A stretch of 64,000 nucleotides of DNA from Cognatundibacterium griseum (GTDB lineage: Bacteria; Pseudomonadota; Gammaproteobacteria; Burkholderiales; Burkholderiaceae_D): positions 800,263-864,262 of the forward strand of contig NZ_JACOGC010000002.1 of the NCBI RefSeq assembly GCF_014284195.1, in the 5' to 3' direction. Within the stretch, counting starts at the first letter, position 1. Every line of letters starts with the position of its first letter. The position numbers were made by a program, and so were the translations under genes. The notes under the pieces are model-generated. The model saw nothing but the letters and a program-made list of their open reading frames with translations. It did no database searches and was not told where the DNA came from. Below, piece after piece: positions 1-8,309 of this stretch.

Positions 1-509
1 TAATTATCCGAAATCCAGCCGCCAAGCAGTGGCCCCATGATGGGCGCCACCAGTGTTGTCATCCCCCATAAGGCCAGCGCCATTGAGCTTTTCGCGGGCG
101 GATAACTCCCGAGCAGCAGGGATTGCGAAAGGGGAATCATCGGGCCGGCAACAGCTCCCTGCAAAATACGGGCGGCGATCAGTATTTCGATATTCGGCGC
201 CATCCCGCACAGCCATGATGAAATGACGAACAGCAGAATGGATGCCATAAATAAACGGACCTGGCCAAACTGTGTTGTCAGCCAGCCAGTCAGAGGCACA
301 GAAATCGCATTGGCTACTGCAAACGATGTGATGACCCAGGTGCCCTGTTGCGGAGAAACACCCAGATTTCCCGAAATCGCCGGAATCGAAACGTTGGCAA
401 TCGAGGAATCCAGGACATTCATAAATACCGCCAGCGATAAGGCCAGCGTGCCCATAGCCAGTTGCGATCCCTTTAATGGCGCATACGGAGCGCGGGAAGC
501 TGTGCTCAT
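1..509 (-). CDS. emrB: EmrB-type MFS multidrug transporter (DHA2 family), N-terminal part, cut by window edge
   Basis: Inner-membrane proton-driven drug exporter of the 14-TM DHA2 family; partner of the EmrA-like adaptor encoded just upstream. The frame reads from an ATG at 509 (MSTASRAPYAPLKG...), followed by a hydrophobic first helix with the VLDSSIANVSIPAI motif typical of EmrB helix 1, then GTWVITSF and ARILQGAVAGPMIPLSQS, which are DHA2 motifs. The start codon overlaps the emrA stop by one base (TAATG), showing translational coupling. The gene leaves the window at position 1, so about 169 residues of roughly 510 are visible. Family assignment is firm; the substrate is not known from sequence. 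Confidence 0.93.
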   Translation of the reverse strand, partial: MSTASRAPYAPLKGSQLAMGTLALSLAVFMNVLDSSIANVSIPAISGNLGVSPQQGTWVITSFAVANAISVPLTGWLTTQFGQVRLFMASILLFVISSWLCGMAPNIEILIAARILQGAVAGPMIPLSQSLLLGSYPPAKSSMALALWGMTTLVAPIMGPLLGGWISDN

Positions 510-1753
510 TATTTTGCTTTCGTATCCGCGGTGTTTTTCATAGTTGCTGCAGTACTGTTCTGAGCAGTGGATAAGTTGATCTGAATAATCTGGGCAATAC
601 GCTGGTCGGCATCCTTGGCAGCCTGTTCAAATACCTGCGTCTGATATGCCGGCGTTGCTCTTGCTGGCTGACTGGCCGTGACTGGCGCTCCCTGTTGCTG
701 AGAGATATTCACCTGTACCTGCATCGATACGCCGATACGCAAAGGATGGCTTTCGAGTTCTTTCGGATCAAGGGAAATACGTACCGGAACTCGTTGTACA
801 ACCTTGATCCAGTTACCGCTGGCATTCTGTGCCGGCAGCAGCGCGAATGCTGCTCCTGTACCAGCAGACAGGCCCACAATTTTTCCGTGGTATTCAACGT
901 CGCTGCCATACAGATCAGAGTGCAGTGTCACATCCTGACCGATGCGCATGTGCGCCAGTTGTACTTCCTTGAAATTGGCATCCACCCACAGCGAATTGAG
1001 CGGTACGATCGACAGTAGGGGCGCACCGGGAGCTACACGCTGACCAACCTGTACCGCGCGCTTGGCCACATAGCCGGTTGCCGGTGCAGGTAAGGAAGCA
1101 CGGCTGTATGCCAGCATCGCTTCGCGTAATTTTGCGGCTGCGCGCAATACGTTCGGATGCTGGCTGACGCTGGTATTGTCAGTCAGTGCCCGGTTGGCGC
1201 CGAGCTGCTCACGTGCTGCAAGCTGGGCAGCTTCTGCCGTTTTGAGCGCATTCTTTGCGTGTTCCAGTTCCTCAGCAGAGATGGCGCCGGTACTCAGTAA
1301 TTGCTGGCGTCGCGCCAGATCAGACTTGGCACGCTCAACGTCGCTGTTGCGAACATCGATGTTGGCCTGCAGGCTGGCATTATTGGCGAACAAAACCCGG
1401 ACTTCGCGCACCGTCTGCGCCAGTTGCGCTTCTGCCTGCTCCAGGGCAACTTTGGCGTCAGTTTTATCCAGATCAATCAGTGGTTTGCCAGATTGCACCA
1501 GTTCTGTATCGTCCGCATGAATAGCGACGACTGTGCCTGCAATCTGTGGCGTGACCTGAATGACATTGCCAGCGGCATAGGCATCATCGGTGTGTTCATA
1601 GTTACGGGCCACCAGCGCCCACCATGCGCCATAGGCGATGGCGGCGAGGAGAATGACGCCGGAGACAATCAGCAGCAGTCCCCGACGTTTGCTGTTGTCG
1701 GAAGCGGGTTCATTAGGAATAGATGGCGTGGAATTTTGTACTGGAGCGTTCAT
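509..1753 (-). CDS. emrA: EmrA-type membrane fusion protein (HlyD family)
   Basis: Periplasmic adaptor that links the MFS pump EmrB to an outer-membrane channel. The 414-residue product has a short cytoplasmic N-terminus, one membrane anchor at about residues 25-47, a biotinyl-lipoyl-like half-motif (GTVVAIHADDTELVQSGKPL, about 72-92), a long Ala/Gln/Glu-rich coiled-coil hairpin (about 95-215), the second lipoyl half (PATGYVAKRAVQVGQRV) and the EmrA hallmark GTGAAFALLPAQNASGNW. It lies between the NodT-type channel gene (one-base TAATG overlap at 1753) and emrB (TAATG at 509). Co-transcription and a joint role in exporting hydrophobic drugs follow from the family and the arrangement. Confidence 0.95.
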   Translation of the reverse strand: MNAPVQNSTPSIPNEPASDNSKRRGLLLIVSGVILLAAIAYGAWWALVARNYEHTDDAYAAGNVIQVTPQIAGTVVAIHADDTELVQSGKPLIDLDKTDAKVALEQAEAQLAQTVREVRVLFANNASLQANIDVRNSDVERAKSDLARRQQLLSTGAISAEELEHAKNALKTAEAAQLAAREQLGANRALTDNTSVSQHPNVLRAAAKLREAMLAYSRASLPAPATGYVAKRAVQVGQRVAPGAPLLSIVPLNSLWVDANFKEVQLAHMRIGQDVTLHSDLYGSDVEYHGKIVGLSAGTGAAFALLPAQNASGNWIKVVQRVPVRISLDPKELESHPLRIGVSMQVQVNISQQQGAPVTASQPARATPAYQTQVFEQAAKDADQRIAQIIQINLSTAQNSTAATMKNTADTKAK

Positions 1754-3270
1754 TACGCTACCTCCGGAATGTTGGATGCTGAATGATTTTTTGTTGTGAG
1801 TCTGGATGTGCTGCTGTCTGGCACAGTATGACTGTCATAGCCGCCACCGAGCGCCTTGATCAGATTGATCTGACTGTCTATGTGCCGTAAATGGATGTCC
1901 AGCGATAATTTTTGCTGGGAGAGCAGGGCGCTTTCAGCCATCAGCACTGGCAATACGTTGGCAGTACCTGCCTGCTGACGTTGCTGAGCCAGCTTCAAGG
2001 CAGTCCTGGCGGCCTGTTCGGCCTGTTGCTGCTGCTTTGATTGTTCATTGCATGCCTGAATAATCTGAATCTGATCCGCCACTTCGTGCAAGGCATCGGT
2101 CAGGCTTTGATTGTAGGTGGCGACTGCGACATCATAGCCGGCAACCCGGGTTTTTAATTCCGAGCGTAAGCGGCCGCCCTCAAATACTGGCAGATGTATT
2201 GCAGGACCAATGCCGTTGATCATGCTGCCCGACTGGAGTAAATGATCCAGTCCGAGACTTGAAAGACCAATGAAACCGGAAATATTCACGTTCGGATAAA
2301 ACTGAATTTTGGATAATTCAATGTCACTTTGCCCCGCCTCCACACGCCAGCGTGCGGCAGTGATGTCTGGCCGGCGGCTGATCAGCTCCAGAGGCAGGCT
2401 GGCAGGCGCAGTGATGTCGCCAGGCGGCTGATATTGCGGAACCGGAATTTGCTGACCGCGTTCAGGATCGGCACCGATCAGAGCAGCCAGCTGATTACGG
2501 GTCAGCACAATATTTTCTTTCCAGTTGCTGATCTCATTTTTGAGGTTGGAAATCTGTATCAGACTTTGCTGAATCTCAGATTTGGTATCCAGCCCGGCTT
2601 TGACGCGCTGACTGGTTAATACATCCAGTTTTTCCCGGATAGCGAGTTGCTGTTCACTGATGGCCAGTTGCTGATAGTCACGAACCAGTTGTACCCAGCT
2701 GCGGGCAATCGCATTACCGAGCATTAAGCGTGCACTTTGTTGTTCTGCTTCTGCAATTTTTTCCTGAGACAGGGCGGCGCGCATTTCAGTACGATGTTTG
2801 CCCCAGAAATCCAGCTCGTAAGAGGCACTCAGCGCCAGTTGATTATCTGTATCGTAAGTGCCGGCCAGCGGAGGAGGGACGAGTCCATGCTCGGTAAAAC
2901 GTTGGTAGGTGGTGCTGTAACTGCCGTTCACAGAAGGAAGGGTATTTGCTTTGGTAATCCCGGTTGCTGCCTGCGCTGCCTGAATGCGGGCTGCTGCCGC
3001 TTGCAGGCTGGGGTTGTCACGTAAACCGGCCTGAATCAAGGCCTGTAAATCGCTGCCGCCGATTTGCTGCGCCCAGTCGGCTGTCGGCCATTGCCCGTGT
3101 TGATTGGCGAAGATGCCGGAATTCGCCTGATCACCGATGGTTTTTAATTGCGCCTGGCTTTGTATGCCGTTGTAACTCACGCAGGCAGACAGCATCGTGA
3201 CAGCACTGGCTACCATTAAGCGCCTGAACAACCGCGGGGTGCCGTTGTGTTTTTTAGAGATGGATTTCAT
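1753..3270 (-). CDS. NodT/OprM-type outer-membrane efflux lipoprotein
   Basis: TolC-fold outer-membrane channel subunit for the EmrAB pump. I chose the ATG at 3270 because it puts a lipoprotein signal at the front: basic residues, a hydrophobic stretch and the lipobox LSAC at about residues 26-29. The in-frame ATG at 3324 would bury the signal and overlap the marR end. The product is about 505 residues, normal for the family, with the duplicated OEP repeat (ELDFWGKHRTE in the first half, LPVFEGGRLRSEL in the second). It is the first gene of the efflux operon after the regulator. Outer-membrane acylation and trimer formation are inferred from the family. Confidence 0.92.
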   Translation of the reverse strand: MKSISKKHNGTPRLFRRLMVASAVTMLSACVSYNGIQSQAQLKTIGDQANSGIFANQHGQWPTADWAQQIGGSDLQALIQAGLRDNPSLQAAAARIQAAQAATGITKANTLPSVNGSYSTTYQRFTEHGLVPPPLAGTYDTDNQLALSASYELDFWGKHRTEMRAALSQEKIAEAEQQSARLMLGNAIARSWVQLVRDYQQLAISEQQLAIREKLDVLTSQRVKAGLDTKSEIQQSLIQISNLKNEISNWKENIVLTRNQLAALIGADPERGQQIPVPQYQPPGDITAPASLPLELISRRPDITAARWRVEAGQSDIELSKIQFYPNVNISGFIGLSSLGLDHLLQSGSMINGIGPAIHLPVFEGGRLRSELKTRVAGYDVAVATYNQSLTDALHEVADQIQIIQACNEQSKQQQQAEQAARTALKLAQQRQQAGTANVLPVLMAESALLSQQKLSLDIHLRHIDSQINLIKALGGGYDSHTVPDSSTSRLTTKNHSASNIPEVA

Positions 3271-3308
3271 GAGGACGATATCTTTAAAATAGGATGAAAC
3301 AAGATAAT

Positions 3309-3800
3309 TTAATTGTCTCGGCAATGATTATTTCTTTCTTCAAGCAAAGGCCGGTTGGCCAATAATTTCCGCAACAGGCTTTTCAGAAAACCGATTTCTT
3401 CCTGAGTGAATCCGGTAAATCCGACATTCAGCACTTCCCGGTAAATCGGGGGCAATTGCTCGGCAAGATGTTCACCGGTCTCCGTCAGTTCCAGCTTAAA
3501 CAGACGCTTATCCGCAGGATCAGCGATGCGCCGGATAAAGTTTTTCGCCTCCAGCCGGTCTACCGTGCGTTTCATCGCCGCGGAGTCAATGAACAGATCT
3601 CTTGCCAGTTCTGCCGCCGTGCTGCATTTCCCAACGTTAATCAGCAAAAAGACACTGGCCTGGGCATGCGTCAGACCCAGCGAGCGCAAGGAGTCATCCA
3701 CCGATCTGGATAGCATGGTCCGCGCTCTGGCAAGTAAATAGCCGACACTATCCTCCAGATGGGAAACATCGAACTTTAGTGAGGAATCTTGAGTATTCAT
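3309..3800 (-). CDS. MarR-family transcriptional regulator of the efflux operon
   Basis: A 163-residue winged-helix protein of MarR type: helices around LLARARTMLSRSVDDSLRSLGLTHAQASVF, recognition helix region CSTAAELARDLFIDSAAMKRTVDRLEAKNFI and the wing RRIADPADKRLFKLELTETG. MarR proteins usually repress a neighbouring drug pump and are released by the pump substrates. The gene is first in the operon, 38 bp before the NodT channel gene, so autoregulation with the pump is likely. No clear operator was picked out in the 112 bp upstream. Confidence 0.9.
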   Translation of the reverse strand: MNTQDSSLKFDVSHLEDSVGYLLARARTMLSRSVDDSLRSLGLTHAQASVFLLINVGKCSTAAELARDLFIDSAAMKRTVDRLEAKNFIRRIADPADKRLFKLELTETGEHLAEQLPPIYREVLNVGFTGFTQEEIGFLKSLLRKLLANRPLLEERNNHCRDN

Positions 3801-3861
3801 GACAATCAGAAATCATTGACTAGGCAATAGTTTATATCAACTGAAAAATCTTTGCAGGCGA

Positions 3862-3892
3862 TAAAAAAAGGCGCTGCATTGCAGCGCCTTTA
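3862..3892 (-). terminator. Rho-independent terminator after phoH
   Basis: An 11-bp perfect stem (3867-3877 with 3881-3891) closes a 3-base loop. Read on the minus strand it is followed by a run of seven T. It sits 21 bp past the phoH stop codon and before the divergent promoter space of marR. Confidence 0.85.
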
Positions 3893-3912
3893 TCTGTGAA
3901 ATAAGTTATCAA

Positions 3913-5637
3913 TTACAAAATTTCACTCGCATGATCTGCCAGACGAGAACGCTCACCGCGCGCCAGCGTCACGTGACCGCTATGTGCCCAGCCTTTGAAA
4001 CGGTCAACTACGTAAGTCAGACCGCTGGAGCCCTCAGTCAAATAAGGTGTGTCAATTTGGGCAATATTGCCCAGGCAGATAATTTTTGTGCCCGGACCGG
4101 CACGGGTGACCAGTGTTTTCATTTGTTTGGGCGTCAGATTTTGTGCCTCATCAATAATCAGGAACTTGTTGACGAATGTCCGCCCCCGCATGAAGTTCAG
4201 GGATTTGATCTTGATTTTGGAGCGGATCAAATCCTGTGTTGCAGCTCGACCCCAGTCACCGGCATCGTTATCAGACTTATTCAGCACTTCCAGGTTGTCG
4301 TCAAATGCCCCCATCCACGGAGACATTTTTTCTTCCTCCGTTCCCGGGAGGAAGCCGATATCCTCGCCAACGGGAACGGTAACGCGCGTTACGATAATCT
4401 CGTTGTAAGTCTTGCTTTCTAAAACTTGTGCAAGACCCGCGGCCAGTGCCAGCAAGGTTTTTCCGGTACCGGCCTGACCCAGCAGGGTGACAAAATCACA
4501 TTCAGGGTCCATCAGCAAGTTCAGTGCAAAATTTTGTTCGCGGTTGCGCGAGGTAATGCCCCAGACGCTATGCTTGACGTGTCCGTAATCCCTCAGTGTC
4601 TGTAAAACGGCTGTTTTACCGTTGATTTGCCTGACTTGGCCATAAAATGAAGCTTCCCCATTTTTAGGCTCCAGATACACGAACTGATTGACCAGCAAAG
4701 AAGGGATGACCGGGCCGGTAATCCGGTAAAACGTGCTGCTGAGACCATTTTTATTCTCTTGCCAGGTTTCAATTCCCTTACCGTGCCGGTTCCAGAAATC
4801 ATCGGGCAATTGCACAATTCCTGAGTACAGCAAGTCGGAGTCTTCGAGGACGTGATCATTGAAGTAATCCTCTGCAGGCAGACCCAGGGCACGTGCCTTG
4901 ATGCGCATATTGATGTCTTTGGACACCAGCACAACCGGTCTACCAGGAAATTCCTGCTCCAGCGCTTGCACCACGCCCAGAATCTGATTGTCAGCCTTGC
5001 CCTGAGGTAAGCCGCGTGGCAATTCATTGACGTGCAGCTTGGTCTGGAAGTAAAGATGACCTTTCGCATCTTTATTACCCAGTTTTGATAAAGGAATCCC
5101 TTTTTCAATCGCGTGATGATCAATATCACCGACCAGTGCATCCAGGGAGCGTGATACCTGACGTGCATTGCGCGCCACTTCTGACATTCCCTTTTTATGA
5201 TCGTCCAACTCTTCGAGTGTGATCATCGGCAGATAAATATCGTGTTCTTCAAAGCGGAACAAAGAGGTTGGATCATGCATCAGCACATTGGTGTCCAGTA
5301 CAAACAGCTTGGTCGTGCCGGATTCATCCGCTGCTTTGCTGGTGCTGGATTTGGCGCGATGTTCCGGCACCTTTTTTTCTATCGCAGCGGCAGGAGTCGT
5401 TCTGGCAGACTTTTCAGAGTTTGCTCTGGCAATCACTACGGGTGCCTTATCCGCTGCAACGGGCATTTTTCTTCTGGCGGGAATCGCGCTGCCGGCAGAA
5501 GATGTTTTCATGTGCTCCGGGGGCGCCGCTTTGACTGTTTTTGCAGTCGTTTTGGTGTTCTTTACTGTTTCTGCTTTTGGATAGTCTTTAGGAGACAGTA
5601 AGGCGGCTGGTTTTGCCGGCATTTTAGGCAATGGCAT
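3913..5637 (-). CDS. PIN domain-PhoH ATPase fusion protein
   Basis: A 574-residue protein with three parts. Residues 1 to about 108 are a low-complexity Ala/Lys/Pro-rich, strongly basic tail. Residues about 110-260 are a PIN nuclease domain (LFVLDTNVLMHDP, with acidic metal ligands such as the D of LDTN and the E/D of LEELDDHKKG). The last 210 residues are a PhoH ATPase with Walker A GQAGTGKTLLALAAG and Walker B FLIIDEAQNLTPKQMK. PIN-PhoH proteins of this kind are proposed RNA helicase/RNases. Downstream comes a terminator; upstream, bcp has its own terminator, so it is probably monocistronic. The long basic tail is longer than usual and may bind nucleic acid (inference). Confidence 0.92.
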   Translation of the reverse strand: MPLPKMPAKPAALLSPKDYPKAETVKNTKTTAKTVKAAPPEHMKTSSAGSAIPARRKMPVAADKAPVVIARANSEKSARTTPAAAIEKKVPEHRAKSSTSKAADESGTTKLFVLDTNVLMHDPTSLFRFEEHDIYLPMITLEELDDHKKGMSEVARNARQVSRSLDALVGDIDHHAIEKGIPLSKLGNKDAKGHLYFQTKLHVNELPRGLPQGKADNQILGVVQALEQEFPGRPVVLVSKDINMRIKARALGLPAEDYFNDHVLEDSDLLYSGIVQLPDDFWNRHGKGIETWQENKNGLSSTFYRITGPVIPSLLVNQFVYLEPKNGEASFYGQVRQINGKTAVLQTLRDYGHVKHSVWGITSRNREQNFALNLLMDPECDFVTLLGQAGTGKTLLALAAGLAQVLESKTYNEIIVTRVTVPVGEDIGFLPGTEEEKMSPWMGAFDDNLEVLNKSDNDAGDWGRAATQDLIRSKIKIKSLNFMRGRTFVNKFLIIDEAQNLTPKQMKTLVTRAGPGTKIICLGNIAQIDTPYLTEGSSGLTYVVDRFKGWAHSGHVTLARGERSRLADHASEIL

Positions 5638-5670
5638 GAATACCTCAGTAAAAAGTGAGAGCTGGAAAAT

Positions 5671-5690
5671 TAAAAAGCCGCTGTGGCTTA
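5671..5690 (-). terminator. Probable terminator after bcp
   Basis: A short hairpin (5675-5679 with 5684-5688), read on the minus strand, is followed by TTTTTAATTTT. A larger alternative stem pairs 5674-5681 with 5719-5726 around the same site. It lies between the bcp stop and the phoH start. Confidence 0.55.
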
Positions 5691-5752
5691 CCCGGCATTA
5701 ATGCTGGATTGACCATCTGCGGCTTTGAAAATAGAAAATCGTTTGAGTCCAA

Positions 5753-6229
5753 TTATGTTTGTGCGCTCACAAATTCAAGTACTTCATCAACGTGACCTGC
5801 GACTTTGACGCCTCTCCATTCTTTCACCAATTTACCTTTGGCGTCAATCAAAAATGTGCTTCGTTCTATGCCGCGGACTTGCTTGCCGTACATATTTTTC
5901 ATTTTCATCACATTAAACAACTGGCACAAGGTTTCGTCAGGGTCGGAAATCAGGTCAAACGGCAATGCCAGCTTAGTTTTAAATCCCTCGTGAGAGCGCA
6001 GGCTATCGCGGCTGATGCCAAAAATTTCAGTATTAGCTGCCGAAAAGCGGGGATGGAGATCACGGAAGGCGATCCCTTCAGTGGTGCAGCCAGGGGTGTT
6101 GTCTTTTGGGTAAAAATACAGAACGATATTTTTACCCGCGAAATTGCTGAGTTGAAAGGTATTGCCGCCCGTCATGGGAGCGGAAAATTCGGGAACCTGG
6201 CAGTTAAGTGCGGAAGCGGTTTCAGCCAC
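5753..6229 (-). CDS. bcp: Bcp/PrxQ-type thiol peroxidase
   Basis: Reduces hydrogen and organic peroxides using a peroxidatic Cys (Cys48 in PKDNTPGCTTE). I chose a GTG start at 6229 because AGGAG lies six bases upstream and the product then begins VAETASALNCQVPEF, matching the family start. An ATG at 6325 would overlap arnD. The 158-residue length is normal. The second Cys five residues after the peroxidatic one, common in E. coli-type Bcp, is absent (TPGCTTEGI). Cys10 or Cys102 could be the resolving residue, or the enzyme works as a 1-Cys type. It lies 47 bp after arnD on the same strand. Confidence 0.92.
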   Translation of the reverse strand: MAETASALNCQVPEFSAPMTGGNTFQLSNFAGKNIVLYFYPKDNTPGCTTEGIAFRDLHPRFSAANTEIFGISRDSLRSHEGFKTKLALPFDLISDPDETLCQLFNVMKMKNMYGKQVRGIERSTFLIDAKGKLVKEWRGVKVAGHVDEVLEFVSAQT

Positions 6230-6276
6230 TACGATCTCCTTGATGTGTGAAGGGAGAAAATGCTGCTGCCACAGGT

Positions 6277-7200
6277 TTACATCAGCGCAACCAGTTCTCC
6301 CGAGCGTCCTGGCAGGCTTGCCCATGTTAGCGGTGCAACAGGCAATGACTGGTCTTTGATCGACTCATAAAAATCAGCCATCGAAATACAATCGTATCCC
6401 TGCCCAATCCAGCCAGTCAGCAATTCCTCGAATATGGGGGCGAGTTTTTGCCCTTCAAGCTCTGCGTGCAGGGTAAATACATGGTCTCTGTGCGTTTGCG
6501 TCAATGACAGGATATGTGCAGCAATATTGCCGGTCGTAATTTCCCGTCCATTGATCTGTCGCCCTAGCAATTCGTCCAGTGTTGGCAATGTTGTCGGCAT
6601 TTGTATGCATGCACCGTCCTGCAGGCGGTAAGGGCCTGCAGCCGGATTCGCCAGGCTGCCATCTTCATTCAGCATTGCCCGGCCATCAGAAGCATAGCGC
6701 ATACCGAACTCATTCAATTGCTGAAAGGCATATTCATTCATTTGCCAGCCGGCAGCGCCATGCGTATTTGGCGGAACTCCAAAAATCTGCTGAAAACGCT
6801 GGTATGCCTGCTGCAGTTGATTGCGAGTCCATTTTTCACCACGCTGGCGGACATTGTCCTGCCAGACTACATGATCCCAGGTGTGGATGCCGCATTCAAA
6901 GCCTGCTGTCTGAACCGCCCGCATTTCACTGGTACAGCTGCCAATGTCCGGAGCAGGCAAAAAAACACCATACATCAGTGTTTTAATGCCGTAATGCTCG
7001 ACAACTGAAGTGCGGGACACTTTCTGAAAAAAACCCGGCCGAAAAGCCCGGCGCAATGCCCAGCCAGTATGATCTTTTCCGAGGGAAAACAGAAAAGTCG
7101 CGCCGGCATGATGCTTTTTCAGCAGTCGAACCAGGTTCGGAACACCTTCGCGGGTTCCCCGGTAAGTGTCAACGTCGATCTTCAGAACAATGGATGGCAT
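6277..7200 (-). CDS. arnD: ArnD, undecaprenyl-phosphate 4-deoxy-4-formamido-L-arabinose deformylase
   Basis: Removes the formyl group from undecaprenyl-phosphate-L-Ara4FN to give the Ara4N donor used by ArnT. The 307-residue protein has the polysaccharide-deacetylase fold with the ArnD-type start (LKIDVDTYRGTREGVPNLV), the metal-binding Asp/His elements (KIDVDT; CGIHTWDHV) and FLPAPDIG. It ends the arn operon, 8 bp after the decarboxylase gene. Related deacetylases act on the same lipid-linked sugar class, and the context makes ArnD the clear choice. Confidence 0.93.
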   Translation of the reverse strand: MPSIVLKIDVDTYRGTREGVPNLVRLLKKHHAGATFLFSLGKDHTGWALRRAFRPGFFQKVSRTSVVEHYGIKTLMYGVFLPAPDIGSCTSEMRAVQTAGFECGIHTWDHVVWQDNVRQRGEKWTRNQLQQAYQRFQQIFGVPPNTHGAAGWQMNEYAFQQLNEFGMRYASDGRAMLNEDGSLANPAAGPYRLQDGACIQMPTTLPTLDELLGRQINGREITTGNIAAHILSLTQTHRDHVFTLHAELEGQKLAPIFEELLTGWIGQGYDCISMADFYESIKDQSLPVAPLTWASLPGRSGELVALM

Positions 7201-7208
7201 GGATTGAC

Positions 7209-8249
7209 TTAATCCATCAACGCGCGTGCTTCCGCAACCTGAGAACGGTATGCGTCAAAAATATTACGCATGGTGTCTTTCATGGTGGTCACCGGTTTCC
7301 AGCCCAGCTCTTCGCAGGTATTGGTAATTTTCGGCACGCGGTTTTGCACATCCTGATAGCCTTTTCCGTAATAGGCGGCAGATGTGGTCTCGGTCAGCTG
7401 AACTTTTTTTGCTGTTTCCGCATATTCAGGATATTCGGCTGCCAGATCCAGCATCATGTGGGCGAGTTCGCGGATCGAATAATTATTGGTTGGATTACCG
7501 ATGTTGTAAATTTTGCCGGAAGCAATGCCGTTCTTGTTATCGATAATGCGCATCAATGCGTCGATGCCGTCATCGATGTAAGTGAAGGCACGTTTCTGCG
7601 CGCCGCCGTCGACCAGCGAAATGTTTTCACCGCGCACGATATGGCCGAAGAACTGAGTGACCACGCGGGAAGAGCCTTCTTTGGGCGTGTGAATATTGTC
7701 CAGGCCGGCACCGATCCAGTTAAACGGACGGAACAGGGTGAAGTTCAGGCCTTCCATGCCATAGCCCCAGATCACGCGGTCCATCAATTGCTTTGCGCAA
7801 GAGTAGATCCAGCGCGGTTTGTTGATCGGGCCGCAGATCAGTTCAGATTCTTCCGGATCGAATTCTTCATCGTGGCACATGCCGTAAACTTCGGAAGTGG
7901 AAGGGAATACCAGATGTTTGCCATATTTGGCAGCAGAGCGCACGATAGGCAGATTGGCTTCAAAATCCAGTTCAAATACGCGCAAAGGCTGTTTGACATA
8001 AGTGGACGGTGTGGCGATTGCCACCAGCGGCAGGATTACATCACATTTTTTAACGTGGTATTCGACCCATTCTTTATTGATGGTGATGTCACCTTCGAAG
8101 AAATGCATGCGCGGATGGTTGATCAGTTCGCCCAGACGTTCTGTCTGCATATCCATGCCATAGACTTCCCAGTCGGTTGTTTCCAGAATGCGTTTGGACA
8201 GATGGTGGCCGATAAAACCGTTCACGCCGAGAATGAGGACTTTTTTCAT
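7209..8249 (-). CDS. UDP-glucuronate decarboxylase (ArnA C-terminal-domain type)
   Basis: NAD-dependent short-chain dehydrogenase that oxidises UDP-glucuronate at C4 and decarboxylates it to UDP-4-keto-pentose, the ArnB substrate. The 346-residue protein shows the Rossmann motif VLILGVNGFIGHHLS, the catalytic YSCAKQ (Tyr-x-x-x-Lys) and the ArnA-type FRPFNWIGAGLDNI. In E. coli this is the C-terminal half of bifunctional ArnA (about 660 residues); here it is a stand-alone gene. The formyltransferase half is the next gene upstream, 60 bp away. Function is firm; the split is discussed as a finding. Confidence 0.93.
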   Translation of the reverse strand: MKKVLILGVNGFIGHHLSKRILETTDWEVYGMDMQTERLGELINHPRMHFFEGDITINKEWVEYHVKKCDVILPLVAIATPSTYVKQPLRVFELDFEANLPIVRSAAKYGKHLVFPSTSEVYGMCHDEEFDPEESELICGPINKPRWIYSCAKQLMDRVIWGYGMEGLNFTLFRPFNWIGAGLDNIHTPKEGSSRVVTQFFGHIVRGENISLVDGGAQKRAFTYIDDGIDALMRIIDNKNGIASGKIYNIGNPTNNYSIRELAHMMLDLAAEYPEYAETAKKVQLTETTSAAYYGKGYQDVQNRVPKITNTCEELGWKPVTTMKDTMRNIFDAYRSQVAEARALMD

Positions 8250-8309
8250 AATGAGTTCTTCTTAAAAATTAGGATTGCAGTTTGAATGAGCGGCAGAAAT
8301 ATCCGTGAT

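Noticed and set aside
1753..3324. Longer start for the NodT-type gene at 3324
   Set aside because: It would overlap the marR end and place the lipobox too far from the N-terminus; ATG 3270 gives a normal lipoprotein signal.
7056..8285. A 409-codon open frame on the plus strand
   Set aside because: It is antisense to the UDP-glucuronate decarboxylase gene and the translation has no family features; it is a shadow of that gene.
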